Assembly (NCBI GenBank): GCA_023151115.1
Contig: JAKLJP010000020.1
Coordinates: 1 to 64,000, forward strand
DNA length: 64,000 nucleotides
Origin: Anaerolineae bacterium
GTDB lineage: Bacteria; Chloroflexota; Anaerolineae; 4572-78; J111
Reading direction: 5' to 3'
Both the position numbers and the translations under genes were made by a program. Below are positions 50,632 to 60,247 of this stretch, piece after piece. Positions within the stretch are counted from its first letter, which is position 1. Every line of letters begins with the position of its first letter. The notes beneath the pieces were generated by a model. It ran no database searches. It was not told where the DNA came from and was given only the letters and a program-made list of their open reading frames with translations.

Positions 50632-52653
50632 GTGTTGAAGTTAAACCTATTTCCCCTCTGGCTGCTCCTGCTTTCATTGCTTCTCATCGCGCCGGCCATG
50701 GCCGACGCCCCCCAGCAGCGGCAGCCAACGGCGGCTTTTGAGCCGACGGAATGTATGTTTGAATTTCCCATTGCCCAGTATCTCTCGCCGGGTTCGCTGG
50801 GTTTTAAATGCGGCTACGTGACTGTGCCGGAGCAGCACCGCGACCCCGCTGGGCCAACTATCCGGCTGGCCGTGGCGATTCTGCCCAGTACCGCCGAAGC
50901 CCCCGCGCCCGATCCGTTGTTTATGGCCCAGGGCGGGCCGGGCGGATCGTCGTTGGAACTGTTTCCGCTGTTTATGCTCAACCACCCCATCCGGGAGGAG
51001 CGTGATATTGTTATCTTCGACCAGCGCGGCACACTTTACTCCAAACCGAATCTGCTTTGCCCGGAGCTGGATAAGCTGACCAGAGAGACGCTGGCGCTTG
51101 ATTTGAGCAAGGAAGAGGGAGAGAAGTTGAGCCAGGAAGCTTATCAAGCCTGCGCCGACCGGCTGACCGGTGAAGGGGTCAATCTGGCCGCTTACAACAG
51201 CCTGGAAAACGCCGCCGATGTTAACGCAGTTCGGGCTGCCCTGGGCTACGATCAAATCAATTTCTATGGGGTTTCTTACGGTACGCTCTTGGGGCTGCAC
51301 ATCATGCGCGATTTCCCCGAAATTCTGCGCTCGGTGGTTTTGGATGCGGTGGTGCCGGCCCAGGGCAGCTTTTTAAATCAAACCGCCCGTTCTGCCAACC
51401 GCGCTTTTCAGGAGGCCATCCAGCTTTGCGCGGACGACGCCGAATGTAACGCGGCTTACCCCGACCTGGAAAATGTGATTTTTGAGGTGATGGACCGGCT
51501 TAACGAAGATCCGGCAACGGTTTCGGTGACTGACCCGGAAACAGGCCAAACCTATCAAGCTCTGGTCAGCGGTGATTTGTTTATCAATGCTCTTTTTGTC
51601 GCCTTGTATGACCCGTCACAACTGCCTATCTTTCCCACTATTGTTTACAACACTCGCGCCGGCGATTATGATTTGCTCTCCCGATTATTACCTCTGCTGA
51701 TTTTTCAGCCGACGGTCAGCGTGGGCATGTACCAGACGGTTGTTTGCGCCGAAGAGACCAATTTCGACCCGGCTCGGATGCCGGTCGAAGGGATTCGGCC
51801 CGAATTAGCCACGCTCATGCGCGACAGTAATGAGAGTCTCTTCAAGGTGTGTGATTTGTGGCGGGTTCCCAAACTGGGACCACAGGCCAATGAACCTGTT
51901 GTCAGCGATGTTCCGGCGCTGCTGCTGTCGGGCCGTTTTGACCCCATTACCCCGGCTGCCTTTGCCGAGGCGGCAGCCAGGACGCTCAGCCAGAGCTACG
52001 CCTATACTTTCCCCAACACCAGCCACGGCGCGTTTCTGTTCAACCAATGCGCCAGTGGTCTGGTGCAGCAATTTCTGGACAATCCAACCGTTGCCCCGAA
52101 TGACAGTTGTATTGCCGCCGAGCCAACCACTTTCGACATTCCGACGCCCGAAAAAGTGGTTATGACTCCGGCCCCGGCCCACGTGCTGGATTTGTTGAAT
52201 GGAAAAAACTGGGGTGGGTTAGCGGTATTGCTGCTTAGTTTGGGGGTCCTGCTCTCGGTGGGGCTGATTTGGCCGCTGGCCTATTTTATCCGCAAAATGC
52301 GTGGGCGGCGGCCGACAAATCAGCCGCCGGTGGCTATTTCCTGGAGCGCCCTGACCCTGGTGGTGCTGATGGGGAGTTTGAGTCTGCTGTTTCTGGTCGG
52401 CCTGGCGGGGCTGCTTTTTTCCAGCGATTTGTCTACTTTACTGGTAGGTATCCCCAGAGCGGGCGTGCCGTTGTTTGTGCTTCCACCGCTGCTGCTCCTG
52501 TTGGCCGCGGCCATTGTGGCTATGGCCCTGGTGCTGTGGGTCAGAGGCTACTGGTCGGTCTGGCGGCGAGTCTACTATACCTTGTTGACGGTAGCCGCAC
52601 TAGGCTTGGTTGGGGTCTTAGTTCAGTGGGAGATGATGGGAGTGTTGCTTTAA
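50632..52653 (+). CDS. Exported alpha/beta hydrolase with C-terminal membrane domain
   Basis: 673 residues, start GTG 50632 with CCAGGAGA upstream. Signal sequence (1-24); S33/TAP-like peptidase core: oxyanion block LFMAQGGPGGSS, nucleophile in YGVSYGTLLG, Asp in SGRFDPITP and His in NTSHGAF. From about 530, four membrane helices (LAVLLLSLGVLLSVGLIWPL, WSALTLVVLMGSLSLLFLVG and two more). S33 enzymes release N-terminal residues or act on tripeptides. The membrane tail is less common and may anchor the enzyme outside the cell. Confidence 0.85.
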   Translation: MLKLNLFPLWLLLLSLLLIAPAMADAPQQRQPTAAFEPTECMFEFPIAQYLSPGSLGFKCGYVTVPEQHRDPAGPTIRLAVAILPSTAEAPAPDPLFMAQGGPGGSSLELFPLFMLNHPIREERDIVIFDQRGTLYSKPNLLCPELDKLTRETLALDLSKEEGEKLSQEAYQACADRLTGEGVNLAAYNSLENAADVNAVRAALGYDQINFYGVSYGTLLGLHIMRDFPEILRSVVLDAVVPAQGSFLNQTARSANRAFQEAIQLCADDAECNAAYPDLENVIFEVMDRLNEDPATVSVTDPETGQTYQALVSGDLFINALFVALYDPSQLPIFPTIVYNTRAGDYDLLSRLLPLLIFQPTVSVGMYQTVVCAEETNFDPARMPVEGIRPELATLMRDSNESLFKVCDLWRVPKLGPQANEPVVSDVPALLLSGRFDPITPAAFAEAAARTLSQSYAYTFPNTSHGAFLFNQCASGLVQQFLDNPTVAPNDSCIAAEPTTFDIPTPEKVVMTPAPAHVLDLLNGKNWGGLAVLLLSLGVLLSVGLIWPLAYFIRKMRGRRPTNQPPVAISWSALTLVVLMGSLSLLFLVGLAGLLFSSDLSTLLVGIPRAGVPLFVLPPLLLLLAAAIVAMALVLWVRGYWSVWRRVYYTLLTVAALGLVGVLVQWEMMGVLL

Positions 52654-52657
52654 GCAC

Positions 52658-53764
52658 TCACGTCCAATCCGCCGCTTGATCGGGAATGGTCAGGCGGACG
52701 GTGACGCCGCGGCCGGGCTTGCTGGTCAGGGTCACGTCGCCGTCATAAAGGCGGGCCAGGGTACGGGCAATGTACAGGCCCAGGCCCAGGCCGCCACTCT
52801 CGCGGGTCATAGACATATCCACCTGGTAAAATTTGTCAAAAACCTGCTGTTGGAGTTCCGGTTTGATGCCCTGACCCTGATCTTTTATCTCGATTTCCGC
52901 GCCGGCCTGTCCGATGGATCGCACTGTAACTTTTGGCCGGCTGCCGGGTGGGCTGAATTTGCCGGCGTTATCCAATAGATGATGCAAAATATGGTTGAGA
53001 TGCTTGCGGTGGATATTGACCGTAGCCGTGGTGGGCATGTCCAGCTCAAAGGTCAGGTTGTCGCGCCGGTACTTGGCTTGGGTTTGCTCTACCATGGCCC
53101 TGACTGTTTGAGGTAGATCAACGCTCTGGCGAAAAGGGCCGACTGCTTTATCCGAAATTTGGTTGATGAGCAGCAAATCCTCCATCAACCAGCGCAGTTC
53201 TCCAGCGCCGTTGCGGATAATTTCAATCACCGGGTCGAATTGAGTGATATTTTCTTTGTAAGCCAACCGAGCGAGGATATCTGCGCCGTTCAACACTTTT
53301 GAGACCGGCGTCATCAACTCGTGGCTCATGTTTTCGGCCAGGTTGCTTTTGTATGCTTCCAGGTCGCGCCTGGCTTTCTCACGCTGCACTTCACTCAGAT
53401 GCAGGGTTGCTTTAACACGGGCGATCAACTCCGGCATCTCAAACGGTTTGGTCAGGTAATCCACCCCCCCGGCCTGAAATCCGGCCATTTTGTCTTTCAA
53501 TGAAACACGGGCAGTTAAAAAAATGATGGGAATGCCGGTGGTATCGGGGTTTTGCTGCAAGGTAGAGGCCACATCAAGGCCGTTCATGCCAGGCATATCT
53601 ACATCGAGCAGAATGATATCGGGCCTGGGTTCGGCCTGAGCCGTGGCGAGTCCATCCGGGCCGGTGGCAGCAGTGACGACCTGAAACCCTTCACGTCCCA
53701 ACTCGAACCCCACCCATTTCTGTAGGGCTTCGTCGTCATCAATTACCAGAACTGTTCGCGCCAT
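52658..53764 (-). CDS. Receiver-histidine kinase hybrid
   Basis: 368 residues. Receiver domain first (D54 in ILLDVDMPGMNG, K106 in LTKPF), then HisKA with H148 in NMSHELMTPVSK and a HATPase domain (HLLDNAGKFSP, DQGQGIKPE, GGLGLGLY). No membrane segment or sensor domain, so it is a cytoplasmic relay that takes phosphate on the receiver and modulates its own kinase. No cognate output regulator is next to it. Convergent with the hydrolase, stops four bases apart. Confidence 0.92.
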   Translation of the reverse strand: MARTVLVIDDDEALQKWVGFELGREGFQVVTAATGPDGLATAQAEPRPDIILLDVDMPGMNGLDVASTLQQNPDTTGIPIIFLTARVSLKDKMAGFQAGGVDYLTKPFEMPELIARVKATLHLSEVQREKARRDLEAYKSNLAENMSHELMTPVSKVLNGADILARLAYKENITQFDPVIEIIRNGAGELRWLMEDLLLINQISDKAVGPFRQSVDLPQTVRAMVEQTQAKYRRDNLTFELDMPTTATVNIHRKHLNHILHHLLDNAGKFSPPGSRPKVTVRSIGQAGAEIEIKDQGQGIKPELQQQVFDKFYQVDMSMTRESGGLGLGLYIARTLARLYDGDVTLTSKPGRGVTVRLTIPDQAADWT

Positions 53765-53912
53765 GGCCTGCCGCTCTCCCAGGATTAACCTTTCATATTA
53801 TTATATCGTCTTTGCCGGGATAGGTAAAACGAGCGAGTCAAAAGGCGCTGTGGCAGATTATATTGTTTTTTTGGTCAATGTGTGATAAACTGGATGAGGT
53901 AGGGCAGCCTAT

Positions 53913-54725
53913 TTAGTCTATCACCTGTCTTAAAACTTGCGGAAAATCGGTGAAGATGCCGGTTACCCCCGCGGCGATCAAACGTTCCATTTCGGCCGGC
54001 TCATTGACCGTCCAGGGATTGATCCCGATTCCGGCCTGGCGCAGTGCTTGCGTACGACCTGGCTCGACGGCGGTGTGGTGGGGGTGAAAGGCGTCAATGG
54101 GCAGGCCGGCAGGCCAGGCTTCGCCTTCGTCCAAGAGCGCTGCCGCGGCGATGCCTGGATTCAGGGCTTTGGCCTGCTGTATGTAGGGGTGGACAAACGA
54201 GGAAAGTAGTACCTGCTCGCTCAGCTCCAGGCTTTCGATGAGGCGGACAACGGCCTCAACAACGGGGAAATCGGTTAAGGGTGGAGTCAACGCCTTAATT
54301 TCGATATTGACCCGCCAGTTGTGCTCGCGGGTCAGCAGCAGTGCGTCGCGCAGGGTAGGGATGGATTCGCCGCGTAGAGCGGTTTGTTCGGCCGGGCTGA
54401 CAGTTCCGGCGGCAATCGTGCCAAAAGGGTCGCTTTCGACAAACCAGGAACCGGCATCGAGTTGTCCCACCTCGGCCAGGGTGAAGGTCGAAATGAGCCA
54501 GGGGGCGCGGTCGGGAAAAAGGAGTGGAGCATTGGTAGTCCGAACCAACGAGTCGTCATGCAGAACTACTAGCTCACCGTCGGTGGTTACGCTAACGTCT
54601 AACTCCCACAGATCGGCCCCAATTTCCAGCGCCTTCCGTGCCGCCGCCAATGTATTTTCCGGAGCCAGGCTTGACGCGCCGCGATGGGCGATACAGAGGG
54701 GTTTAGGATTGAAGAGACTGAGCAT
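53913..54725 (-). CDS. Glycerophosphodiester phosphodiesterase
   Basis: 270 residues from ATG 54725. The GDPD signature is complete: IAHRGASSLAPENTLAAARKAL (catalytic His, Arg, metal Glu), LWELDVSVTTDGELVVLHDD and NIEIKA. C-terminal GINPWTVNEPAEMERL and GIFTDFPQ are standard. Hydrolyses glycerophosphodiesters to glycerol-3-phosphate and an alcohol. No signal peptide, so cytoplasmic. Upstream is half a GGAGATT repeat. Confidence 0.93.
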   Translation of the reverse strand: MLSLFNPKPLCIAHRGASSLAPENTLAAARKALEIGADLWELDVSVTTDGELVVLHDDSLVRTTNAPLLFPDRAPWLISTFTLAEVGQLDAGSWFVESDPFGTIAAGTVSPAEQTALRGESIPTLRDALLLTREHNWRVNIEIKALTPPLTDFPVVEAVVRLIESLELSEQVLLSSFVHPYIQQAKALNPGIAAAALLDEGEAWPAGLPIDAFHPHHTAVEPGRTQALRQAGIGINPWTVNEPAEMERLIAAGVTGIFTDFPQVLRQVID

Positions 54726-54730
54726 ATTTT

Positions 54731-54752
54731 CCAAAAAGAGAGATTGGAGATT
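54731..54752. repeat. Half copy of the GGAGATT repeat
   Basis: AGAGATTGGAGATTACTGAG, one arm only of the family seen at 643, 37069 and 62561. No matching right arm follows. Confidence 0.5.
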
Positions 54753-54820
54753 ACTGAGCGTTATCCCTAGTCATCTATAAAAGACAAATTCAGACAATTG
54801 TTTCAAATTTGGAGGTTACA

Positions 54821-55489
54821 GTGACCCAAACAATGATGCCGTTGGATCAATATCGTGAATATCCCATTGAAACTATGAAGCAACGGGCTGCCGATTTTTA
54901 CGCCGATGTGCGCCGGCGGCGGACGGTGCGTGATTTTTCGAACCGGCTTGTGCCGCGTGAGATTATCGAGCATTGTTTGTTGGCGGCAGGTACAGCACCC
55001 AGTGGGGCTAATTTCCAGCCCTGGCATTTTGTAGTGGTTAGCGATCCGGTGGTCAAGCGGCAGATTTGGGTGGCGGCAGAGATTGAAGAATATGAGTTTT
55101 ACCATAACCGTGCCCCGGAGGAGTGGCTGGAGGCGCTGGCCCCCCTGGGTACGGACGAACACAAACCCTTTTTGGAAACGGCCCCTTATCTCATCGTCAT
55201 TTTTGCCCAGAACTACGGCCTGGCGGCGGATGGCCGCAAAATTAAGCATTATTACGTCTCAGAGTCGGTCGGCATTGCCACCGGCATCTTGATCACAGCC
55301 ATCCATCAAGCCGGATTGGTCTCGTTGACCCACACCCCCAGCCCCATGAATTTTTTGGGCGAAATCCTCCAGCGTCCCCCCAATGAGCGGGCCTTTCTTA
55401 TCCTGGTGGTAGGTTACCCTGCCGAGGATGCCCAGGTGCCGGTTATCCGCAAAAAGACCCTGGATGAGTTTGTAACCTTTGTGGGTTAA
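54821..55489 (+). CDS. Nitroreductase-family flavoprotein (iodotyrosine-deiodinase-like)
   Basis: 222 residues from GTG 54821, with GGAGG five bases upstream. FMN-binding [14 protein letters not shown] and [17 protein letters not shown], followed by the NAD(P)H nitroreductase core with [18 protein letters not shown]. The insert [18 protein letters not shown] and [17 protein letters not shown] place it with the BluB/iodotyrosine deiodinase-like subgroup. The substrate is unknown; reductive dehalogenation or nitro/quinone reduction are options. Divergent from GDPD. Confidence 0.88.
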   Translation: MTQTMMPLDQYREYPIETMKQRAADFYADVRRRRTVRDFSNRLVPREIIEHCLLAAGTAPSGANFQPWHFVVVSDPVVKRQIWVAAEIEEYEFYHNRAPEEWLEALAPLGTDEHKPFLETAPYLIVIFAQNYGLAADGRKIKHYYVSESVGIATGILITAIHQAGLVSLTHTPSPMNFLGEILQRPPNERAFLILVVGYPAEDAQVPVIRKKTLDEFVTFVG

Positions 55490-55497
55490 CTAACCTT

Positions 55498-56301
55498 CTA
55501 CTTCCAGGCGGCAATGAGAGCCTCCAGTCCGCTAAAAATAGCGTTGGGATAGATGCGCTTAAGCTGGCTGGAGGCTTCATTATCAATGCCGGTAGTAACC
55601 AGGATAGTTTTAACCCCGGCTCGCTGCCCACCCAGGATATCCGTTTCCAGCCGGTCGCCGAGCATGGCGGTCTGGGCCGGATCATGGCCCATTTTTTCCA
55701 CAGCAATGTCAAACATTAGCCGCTCCGGCTTGCCTATTATCACAGGATTAACGCCGGTGGCTGCCTGAATCGCCGCCAGAATAGAGCCGGCGCCAGGCCA
55801 GGGACCTTCTTCGGCGGGAAAGGTCACATCGCCATTGGTGCCGACAAAGCGCGCCCCTCGTTGAATATGAAGGACAGCATACTTGAGTTTGTCATAGGTC
55901 AGAGTGAAATCTACCCCGGCGACCACCACCTCGGCCGGCTGGCTAAGATCATAGACCAGCTCAAAACCGGCCTGCTGCATGGCTTCCAGGATACCTTCCT
56001 GGCCTACCGCAAAAATCCGCGTCCCCGCTGGGTAGTGGTGTTTGAGATAAGCGGCCGTTGCCAGCGGCGAGGTTAAAACATGTTCCGGGCTGATGGTCAC
56101 ACCAAAGCGAGCCAGTTTGTCCACATATTGGCCGGGGGTTTTGCTGGCGTTGTTGGTAGCCAGGATGAAAGGGATGGAGCGGCGATCCAAAAAGTCAAAG
56201 AAGGGGACAAGGCCGGGTAAGGGGGTGTTGTCCAACCACAGCACACCGTCCATATCAATAATTAAGGCTTGAATATCGCGGAGTTGAAAAGTTTCGTTCA
56301 T
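55498..56301 (-). CDS. HAD-IIA phosphatase (NagD/phosphoglycolate phosphatase-like)
   Basis: 267 residues. Motif I LIIDMDGVLW, motif II ILATNNAS, and motif III/IV with GKPERLMFDIA and MLGDRLETDI match the HAD-IIA group (NagD, pyridoxal or phosphoglycolate phosphatases). The large C2 cap accounts for the length. Its start overlaps the stop of the upstream membrane-protein gene (four bases), so the three genes 56958-55498 form an operon. Substrate unknown. Confidence 0.9.
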   Translation of the reverse strand: MNETFQLRDIQALIIDMDGVLWLDNTPLPGLVPFFDFLDRRSIPFILATNNASKTPGQYVDKLARFGVTISPEHVLTSPLATAAYLKHHYPAGTRIFAVGQEGILEAMQQAGFELVYDLSQPAEVVVAGVDFTLTYDKLKYAVLHIQRGARFVGTNGDVTFPAEEGPWPGAGSILAAIQAATGVNPVIIGKPERLMFDIAVEKMGHDPAQTAMLGDRLETDILGGQRAGVKTILVTTGIDNEASSQLKRIYPNAIFSGLEALIAAWK

Positions 56302-56684
56302 TTGCTTAAATAGATGAGGGCAGAGATAAAGCGAACCAGGCTCAAACTCGCCAGCAGCCCGCCGAGTATCAGCCCGCCGGTCAATAAAATGTAGGGTACA
56401 GCATAGACCGCGCCAAAAAACACGTATCCGCAGTTGAGCAGCAGAACCAGATATTTAGCTTTAGGGTTGGCGCTGGCGGCAATCCGGCGCATGCCGATAA
56501 TCATCACCGGAATTTCCGACACAGAGAAGGCCAGCAGAAACAGAAAAATGGCCCAGCTATACATTGAACCGGTGACAAGAACCGGAATCCAGTCCCACCT
56601 CATCACCGCAAAGCAAAGCGCCGTGAGCACCAGGGCGGCGAGCAAGCCAATTAAGCCGGTCAGAATGAGGCTATTTCGGCTCAT
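56298..56684 (-). CDS. Small membrane protein, four helices
   Basis: 128 residues from ATG 56684 (a TTG 18 bases earlier is possible). Four predicted membrane helices; GMRRIAASANPKAKYLVLLL forms the cytoplasmic loop. Not recognised. Overlaps both neighbours by 4 and 14 bases, so it is translated with them. Confidence 0.6.
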   Translation of the reverse strand: MSRNSLILTGLIGLLAALVLTALCFAVMRWDWIPVLVTGSMYSWAIFLFLLAFSVSEIPVMIIGMRRIAASANPKAKYLVLLLNCGYVFFGAVYAVPYILLTGGLILGGLLASLSLVRFISALIYLSK

Positions 56685-56958
56685 CCGTTTTGGCGCTGGC
56701 AACGGTCTCAGCCTGGCTCACGTCGTTTTCGACTTCTACGGCGGCGGTGGCAATGGCCCAGCTTACCAGGCCCCAGGTGACGCCGGAAATCAGGCTACCT
56801 ACCCCTAGCGACCAGGCCGTGACCGGTGTGGTTGGGTCACGAAAGATGCCGATAACCGTCAGTATAATCCCCAGCGCAGCGAACACCAGCCCCACTTTTA
56901 GCGGACCATCCAGCCGCTGCCACCAATTTTTAGGTTTGTTGATGTCGGTGTTGAGCAT
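56671..56958 (-). CDS. Small membrane protein, two helices
   Basis: 95 residues. WWQRLDGPLKVGLVFAALGI opens the first helix and SLGVGSLISGVTWGLVSWAI the second; acidic C-terminal tail. Not recognised. First gene of a three-gene operon with the preceding small membrane protein and the HAD phosphatase. Confidence 0.6.
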   Translation of the reverse strand: MLNTDINKPKNWWQRLDGPLKVGLVFAALGIILTVIGIFRDPTTPVTAWSLGVGSLISGVTWGLVSWAIATAAVEVENDVSQAETVASAKTDEPK

Positions 56959-56970
56959 ACCGAACTCCTA

Positions 56971-57047
56971 GAAGAAAGTAGTCAGTCATCAGTCGTCAGT
57001 AACCAGAAAATCTTTCTCCGGTTTCTGACTACTGTCTACTGAAAGTG
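56971..57047. repeat. Dispersed palindrome, AGTCAGTCATCAG words
   Basis: GAAAGTAGTCAGTCATCAGT and CAGTAACCAGAAA on the left, TTTCTGACTACTGTCTACTG on the right. First of two elements in the 330-base gap. Confidence 0.7.
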
Positions 57048-57091
57048 ACTCGGTTTCACTATGTTTGCACTTTTCATAACCAGCCAAAATT

Positions 57092-57186
57092 TGAACGCAG
57101 ATGACGCAGATTCAACTGATTTTCGCTGATTTTTTTACAAATTTTTCTGCGCAAATCAGCGTGCATCAGCGTTTATCTACGTTCTA
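57092..57186. repeat. Dispersed palindrome, GATGACGCAGATT words
   Basis: GAACGCAGATGACGCAGATT and TTTTCGCTGATTT on the left, AAATCAGCGTGCATCAGCGT and TTATCTACGTTC on the right. No gene in this gap. Confidence 0.75.
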
Positions 57187-57288
57187 TTTAAAGAGTGCAA
57201 AGGTAGTGTCGATTTTAGCAGAAGTGTAAAAAGACGCAATTTATGACCCTGGGAGGTAAATCGCAGCAATAAAGGGAACGAAAAAGGA

Positions 57289-58083
57289 TTATGCCCCCAT
57301 CATTTTCTTCAACGCCGCCAGCAGTCCTGGGATAGTATACTCTTCCGCTACCGCGCTGACTGGCACACCCAATTCTTGGGCAGTAGTAGCGGTGATTGGG
57401 CCGATGCAGACCACCCGGCTGTGAGACAACACTTCCGCCGGAGGGCGTCCGCCCAGGCAGTTGACGTAGCCTTGCACGGTCGAAGAACTGGTGAAGGTGA
57501 CAATATCGGCGGCAGGAGGCGGGTCGCCGCTAGAGACAGGGACGGTGCGATATGAGGCAATTTCGTCCACCTGCGCCCCCCGGTCTATCAGCCCTTTGGC
57601 CAAGGCACGGCGAGCGATATCGGCGCGGGCCAGTAAAAACCGCTGCCCGGCCACCGACCCCCACTCGTCAAAAGCGGCCAGGATACCTTCGGCGGTGTAA
57701 ATTTCTGGTACCAGATCGGGGATGATGCTGCGTTTGCGCAGGGCGGCGCTGGTCGCCGGGCCAATCGCCACAATTTTTATCCCGGTCAAGGCGCGGGCGT
57801 CGCGGCCAGCCGCCGCCAGCCGGTCCCAAAAAGCAGCCACGCCGTTGGTGCTGGTCAACACCAGCCAGTTGTACTGTTCTTCAGAAGAGCGAGAAATGAT
57901 CCTCTGGATGGCCTCATCCAGCGGGCCGGTGTCTGCGATGGGTACAATTTCGATGGTGGGGAAGGCGATGGGTTCAGCGCCCAGGGTGCGGAGAGCAGCC
58001 ATAAACTCAGCCGATTGGTGGGCCGGGCGGGTGACCAGCACCCGCTGGCCGGCCAAAGGAGTGGAGTCGTCTTGATTTGACAT
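57289..58083 (-). CDS. hemD: Uroporphyrinogen-III synthase
   Basis: 264 residues. Low-conservation family, but VLVTRPAHQSAEFMAALRTL, WLVLTSTNGVAAF, KIVAIGPATSAALRK, YRTVP, IVTFTSSSTVQGYV and CIGPITATTAQELG are the recognisable HemD segments. Closes hydroxymethylbilane to uroporphyrinogen III. Downstream of hemC, 82 bases away across a palindromic element. Confidence 0.9.
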   Translation of the reverse strand: MSNQDDSTPLAGQRVLVTRPAHQSAEFMAALRTLGAEPIAFPTIEIVPIADTGPLDEAIQRIISRSSEEQYNWLVLTSTNGVAAFWDRLAAAGRDARALTGIKIVAIGPATSAALRKRSIIPDLVPEIYTAEGILAAFDEWGSVAGQRFLLARADIARRALAKGLIDRGAQVDEIASYRTVPVSSGDPPPAADIVTFTSSSTVQGYVNCLGGRPPAEVLSHSRVVCIGPITATTAQELGVPVSAVAEEYTIPGLLAALKKMMGA

Positions 58084-58095
58084 GGTTGTTGGTTT

Positions 58096-58176
58096 CTAAT
58101 TGTGAATTGTGAATAGCCAATTGTGAATTGCTAACGAAAAGAGTGGATTACGAATCGTTGACAATTCATAATTGCA
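58096..58176. repeat. Dispersed palindrome, AATTGTGAATTG words
   Basis: AATTGTGAATTGTGAATAGC and CAATTGTGAATTGC on the left, ACGAATCGTTGACAATTCAT and AATTGC on the right. It overlaps the hemC stop codon. Related to 44113. Confidence 0.85.
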
Positions 58177-59089
58177 GTAATTCTTTTGCGCCTTGAGCCA
58201 GGGCCTCGGCGGCCAGTTGGCGGCCCAAATCCTGGGCTGATTCGACCGGAGCGCGGCCCTTGACCCGAATAACGCGGCGACCATCGGGCCGGGCAACCAG
58301 CGCGTCCAGTTCTAATTGACCTTCTGCAACTGTGCCCAGAGCTGCCACCGGTAAGGCACAGCCGCCGCCCAAACCGGCCAGAAACGTCCGTTCGGCGGTA
58401 ACGGCAGCGCGGGTAGGTGAGTGTTCCAGGGCCTGCAAATAACGGCGGGTGTCGAGGTCGTCGGCGCGGGCCTGTACGGCCAGCGCCCCTTGACCGGGAG
58501 CGGGCAGCATCACGGTGTGGGGAATCGGGTAAGCGTGTTCCAAAGCGGTATGCCCCAGGCGATGCAGCCCTGCCTGGGCCAGCAAAATGGCCGTGTAGCC
58601 ATAGCTGGAATCATCCAATTTGCGCAAACGGGTGTCCACGTTACCGCGAATATCTTTGATGACGAGGTCGGGGCGCAGGGCCAAAATTTGGGCGGCCCGG
58701 CGCAGACTGCTGGTGCCGACAACGGCCCCTTCCGGCAAATCTTCCAGCCGGGCTGCCTGGCGCGAAATCAGCATATCCAGGGTTTCGGCCCGCTTGGACA
58801 CGGCGGCGACGGTCAGGCCGGGACTATCCTCGACCGGCAAATCTTTGAGACTATGCACGGCCAAATCAATCCGGCCCTCACGCAAAGCGGCCTCCAACTC
58901 GGCGGTGAACAGCCCTTTGCCGCCGATGGCCGGCAGCGGGTCACGCCGGTTGAGGTCGCCTTGGGTATCCATAAATACAATCTCGACCGTCAGCTCATTC
59001 CAGGCGGCCAACAGCATATCGCGGATTATGTTGGCTTGGGTTTGGGCCAGCAGCGAGCGCCGTGAGCCGATGGTGAGAGTTTGAGGCAT
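58166..59089 (-). CDS. hemC: Porphobilinogen deaminase (hydroxymethylbilane synthase)
   Basis: 307 residues from ATG 59089 (TTG 59107 is an alternative). Joins four porphobilinogens into hydroxymethylbilane. Substrate-binding arginines in GSRRSLLAQTQAN and VGTSSLRRAAQ, catalytic Asp in HSLKDLPVE and dipyrromethane cofactor cysteine in FLAGLGGGCALPVAA. The C-terminal LLQL and stop are partly encoded by a palindrome. Operon order hemC-hemD. Confidence 0.96.
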   Translation of the reverse strand: MPQTLTIGSRRSLLAQTQANIIRDMLLAAWNELTVEIVFMDTQGDLNRRDPLPAIGGKGLFTAELEAALREGRIDLAVHSLKDLPVEDSPGLTVAAVSKRAETLDMLISRQAARLEDLPEGAVVGTSSLRRAAQILALRPDLVIKDIRGNVDTRLRKLDDSSYGYTAILLAQAGLHRLGHTALEHAYPIPHTVMLPAPGQGALAVQARADDLDTRRYLQALEHSPTRAAVTAERTFLAGLGGGCALPVAALGTVAEGQLELDALVARPDGRRVIRVKGRAPVESAQDLGRQLAAEALAQGAKELLQL

Positions 59090-59124
59090 AGTTGTATTCT
59101 GAGCCAAGCCTTTAGAAGAAACAG

Positions 59125-59175
59125 GTTGCGTCTTGCGTCTGCTTTACCTCACGCAAGACGCAACACGCTCCACGT
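59125..59175. repeat. Dispersed palindrome, GCGTCTTGCGTC words
   Basis: GTTGCGTCTTGCGTCTGC against CACGCAAGACGCAACACGC. Fills the gap between mdh and hemC and ends beside the mdh stop. Confidence 0.8.
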
Positions 59176-59177
59176 AT

Positions 59178-60164
59178 CTACTTCAACAAATCCGCTACCA
59201 CCGCCTTCTCATCCCGCAGTTCTTGCAGGGTGGCGGCAAATTTGCCTTTGGCCCAATCGCTCATGGGCAAACCCTGAACGATGCTGTAGCCGCCCTGGCC
59301 GTCGCTGGTGATGGGGAAGGAGAAGATCAGCCCCTCGTCCACGCCGTAGCTGCCGTCGGAGGGCACAGCGCAGGAGAACCAGTGGCCGGCGGGCGTCTTT
59401 TTGACCATATTCTGGACGTGATTCAGGGCCGCATTGGCCGCTGAAGCCGCCGAAGACGCGCCCCGCGCTTCGATGACCGCCGCCCCGCGCTTTTGCACGG
59501 TAGTTACGAAATCATTTTTGAGCCAGTCGTGGTCGGTGATGACCTCGTAGACGGGTTGGCCGTTGATTTTGGCGTTTTCGGCGTCGGGGTACTGGCTGGG
59601 GCTGTGATTGCCCCAAATGGTCACGTTGCTCACCTCGTTGACGGTCACGCCGGCTTTTTTAGCCAGTTGAATGACAGCCCGGTTGTGGTCGAGTTGGGTC
59701 ATAGCGGCAAAACGCTCGGCCGGGACACCGGCGGCGTTGTTGGCCGCAATCAGGCAGTTGGTATTGGCCGGGTTGCCGACCACCAGCACCCGCAGGTCGC
59801 TGGCGGCGCGGGCGGCCAACGCCCGGCCCTGGCCCACAAAAATAGGGCCGTTATCGCGGATCAGGTCGCTGCGTTCCATGCCCTTGCCGCGCGGCTTGGA
59901 GCCAACCAGCAAGGCCCAATTGACCCCTTCAAAGGCTACATTGGCATCGTCGGTAATAGTCACACTGTCGAGCAGGGGGAAAGCGCAGTCATCCAATTCC
60001 ATCACCACCCCTTCCAGGGCTTTCAAAACCGGTGTGACTTCCAACAGGCGTAAGGCCACCCGTGTATCATGCCCAAAAATCTCGCCGGAAAGCAGGCGGA
60101 AAAGCATAGCATAACCAATTTGGCCGGCGGCGCCGGTTACGGCGACATTGACAAGTTTACTCAT
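59178..60164 (-). CDS. mdh: Malate dehydrogenase
   Basis: 328 residues, the dimeric (type 2) malate dehydrogenase. [18 protein letters not shown] is the NAD motif; catalytic His in [12 protein letters not shown] and Asp in TQLDHNRAV; substrate arginines in [13 protein letters not shown]. Interconverts malate and oxaloacetate. Two-strand neighbour context is not informative. Good GGAGATAC ribosome binding site just before the ATG. Confidence 0.96.
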   Translation of the reverse strand: MSKLVNVAVTGAAGQIGYAMLFRLLSGEIFGHDTRVALRLLEVTPVLKALEGVVMELDDCAFPLLDSVTITDDANVAFEGVNWALLVGSKPRGKGMERSDLIRDNGPIFVGQGRALAARAASDLRVLVVGNPANTNCLIAANNAAGVPAERFAAMTQLDHNRAVIQLAKKAGVTVNEVSNVTIWGNHSPSQYPDAENAKINGQPVYEVITDHDWLKNDFVTTVQKRGAAVIEARGASSAASAANAALNHVQNMVKKTPAGHWFSCAVPSDGSYGVDEGLIFSFPITSDGQGGYSIVQGLPMSDWAKGKFAATLQELRDEKAVVADLLK

Positions 60165-60208
60165 GAGTGTATCTCCTTTATGTTAATCAAGGTGGTATGC
60201 AAGAGCGT

Positions 60209-60247
60209 GAAACGCAAAGAGGATAGTTTTACGCTTTACGCTTTAAT
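60209..60247. repeat. Short palindrome, GCGTGAAACGCAAAG words
   Basis: AGCGTGAAACGCAAAG against TTTACGCTTTACGCTT. In the leader of mdh. The rest of the 186-base gap shows nothing else. Confidence 0.6.
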
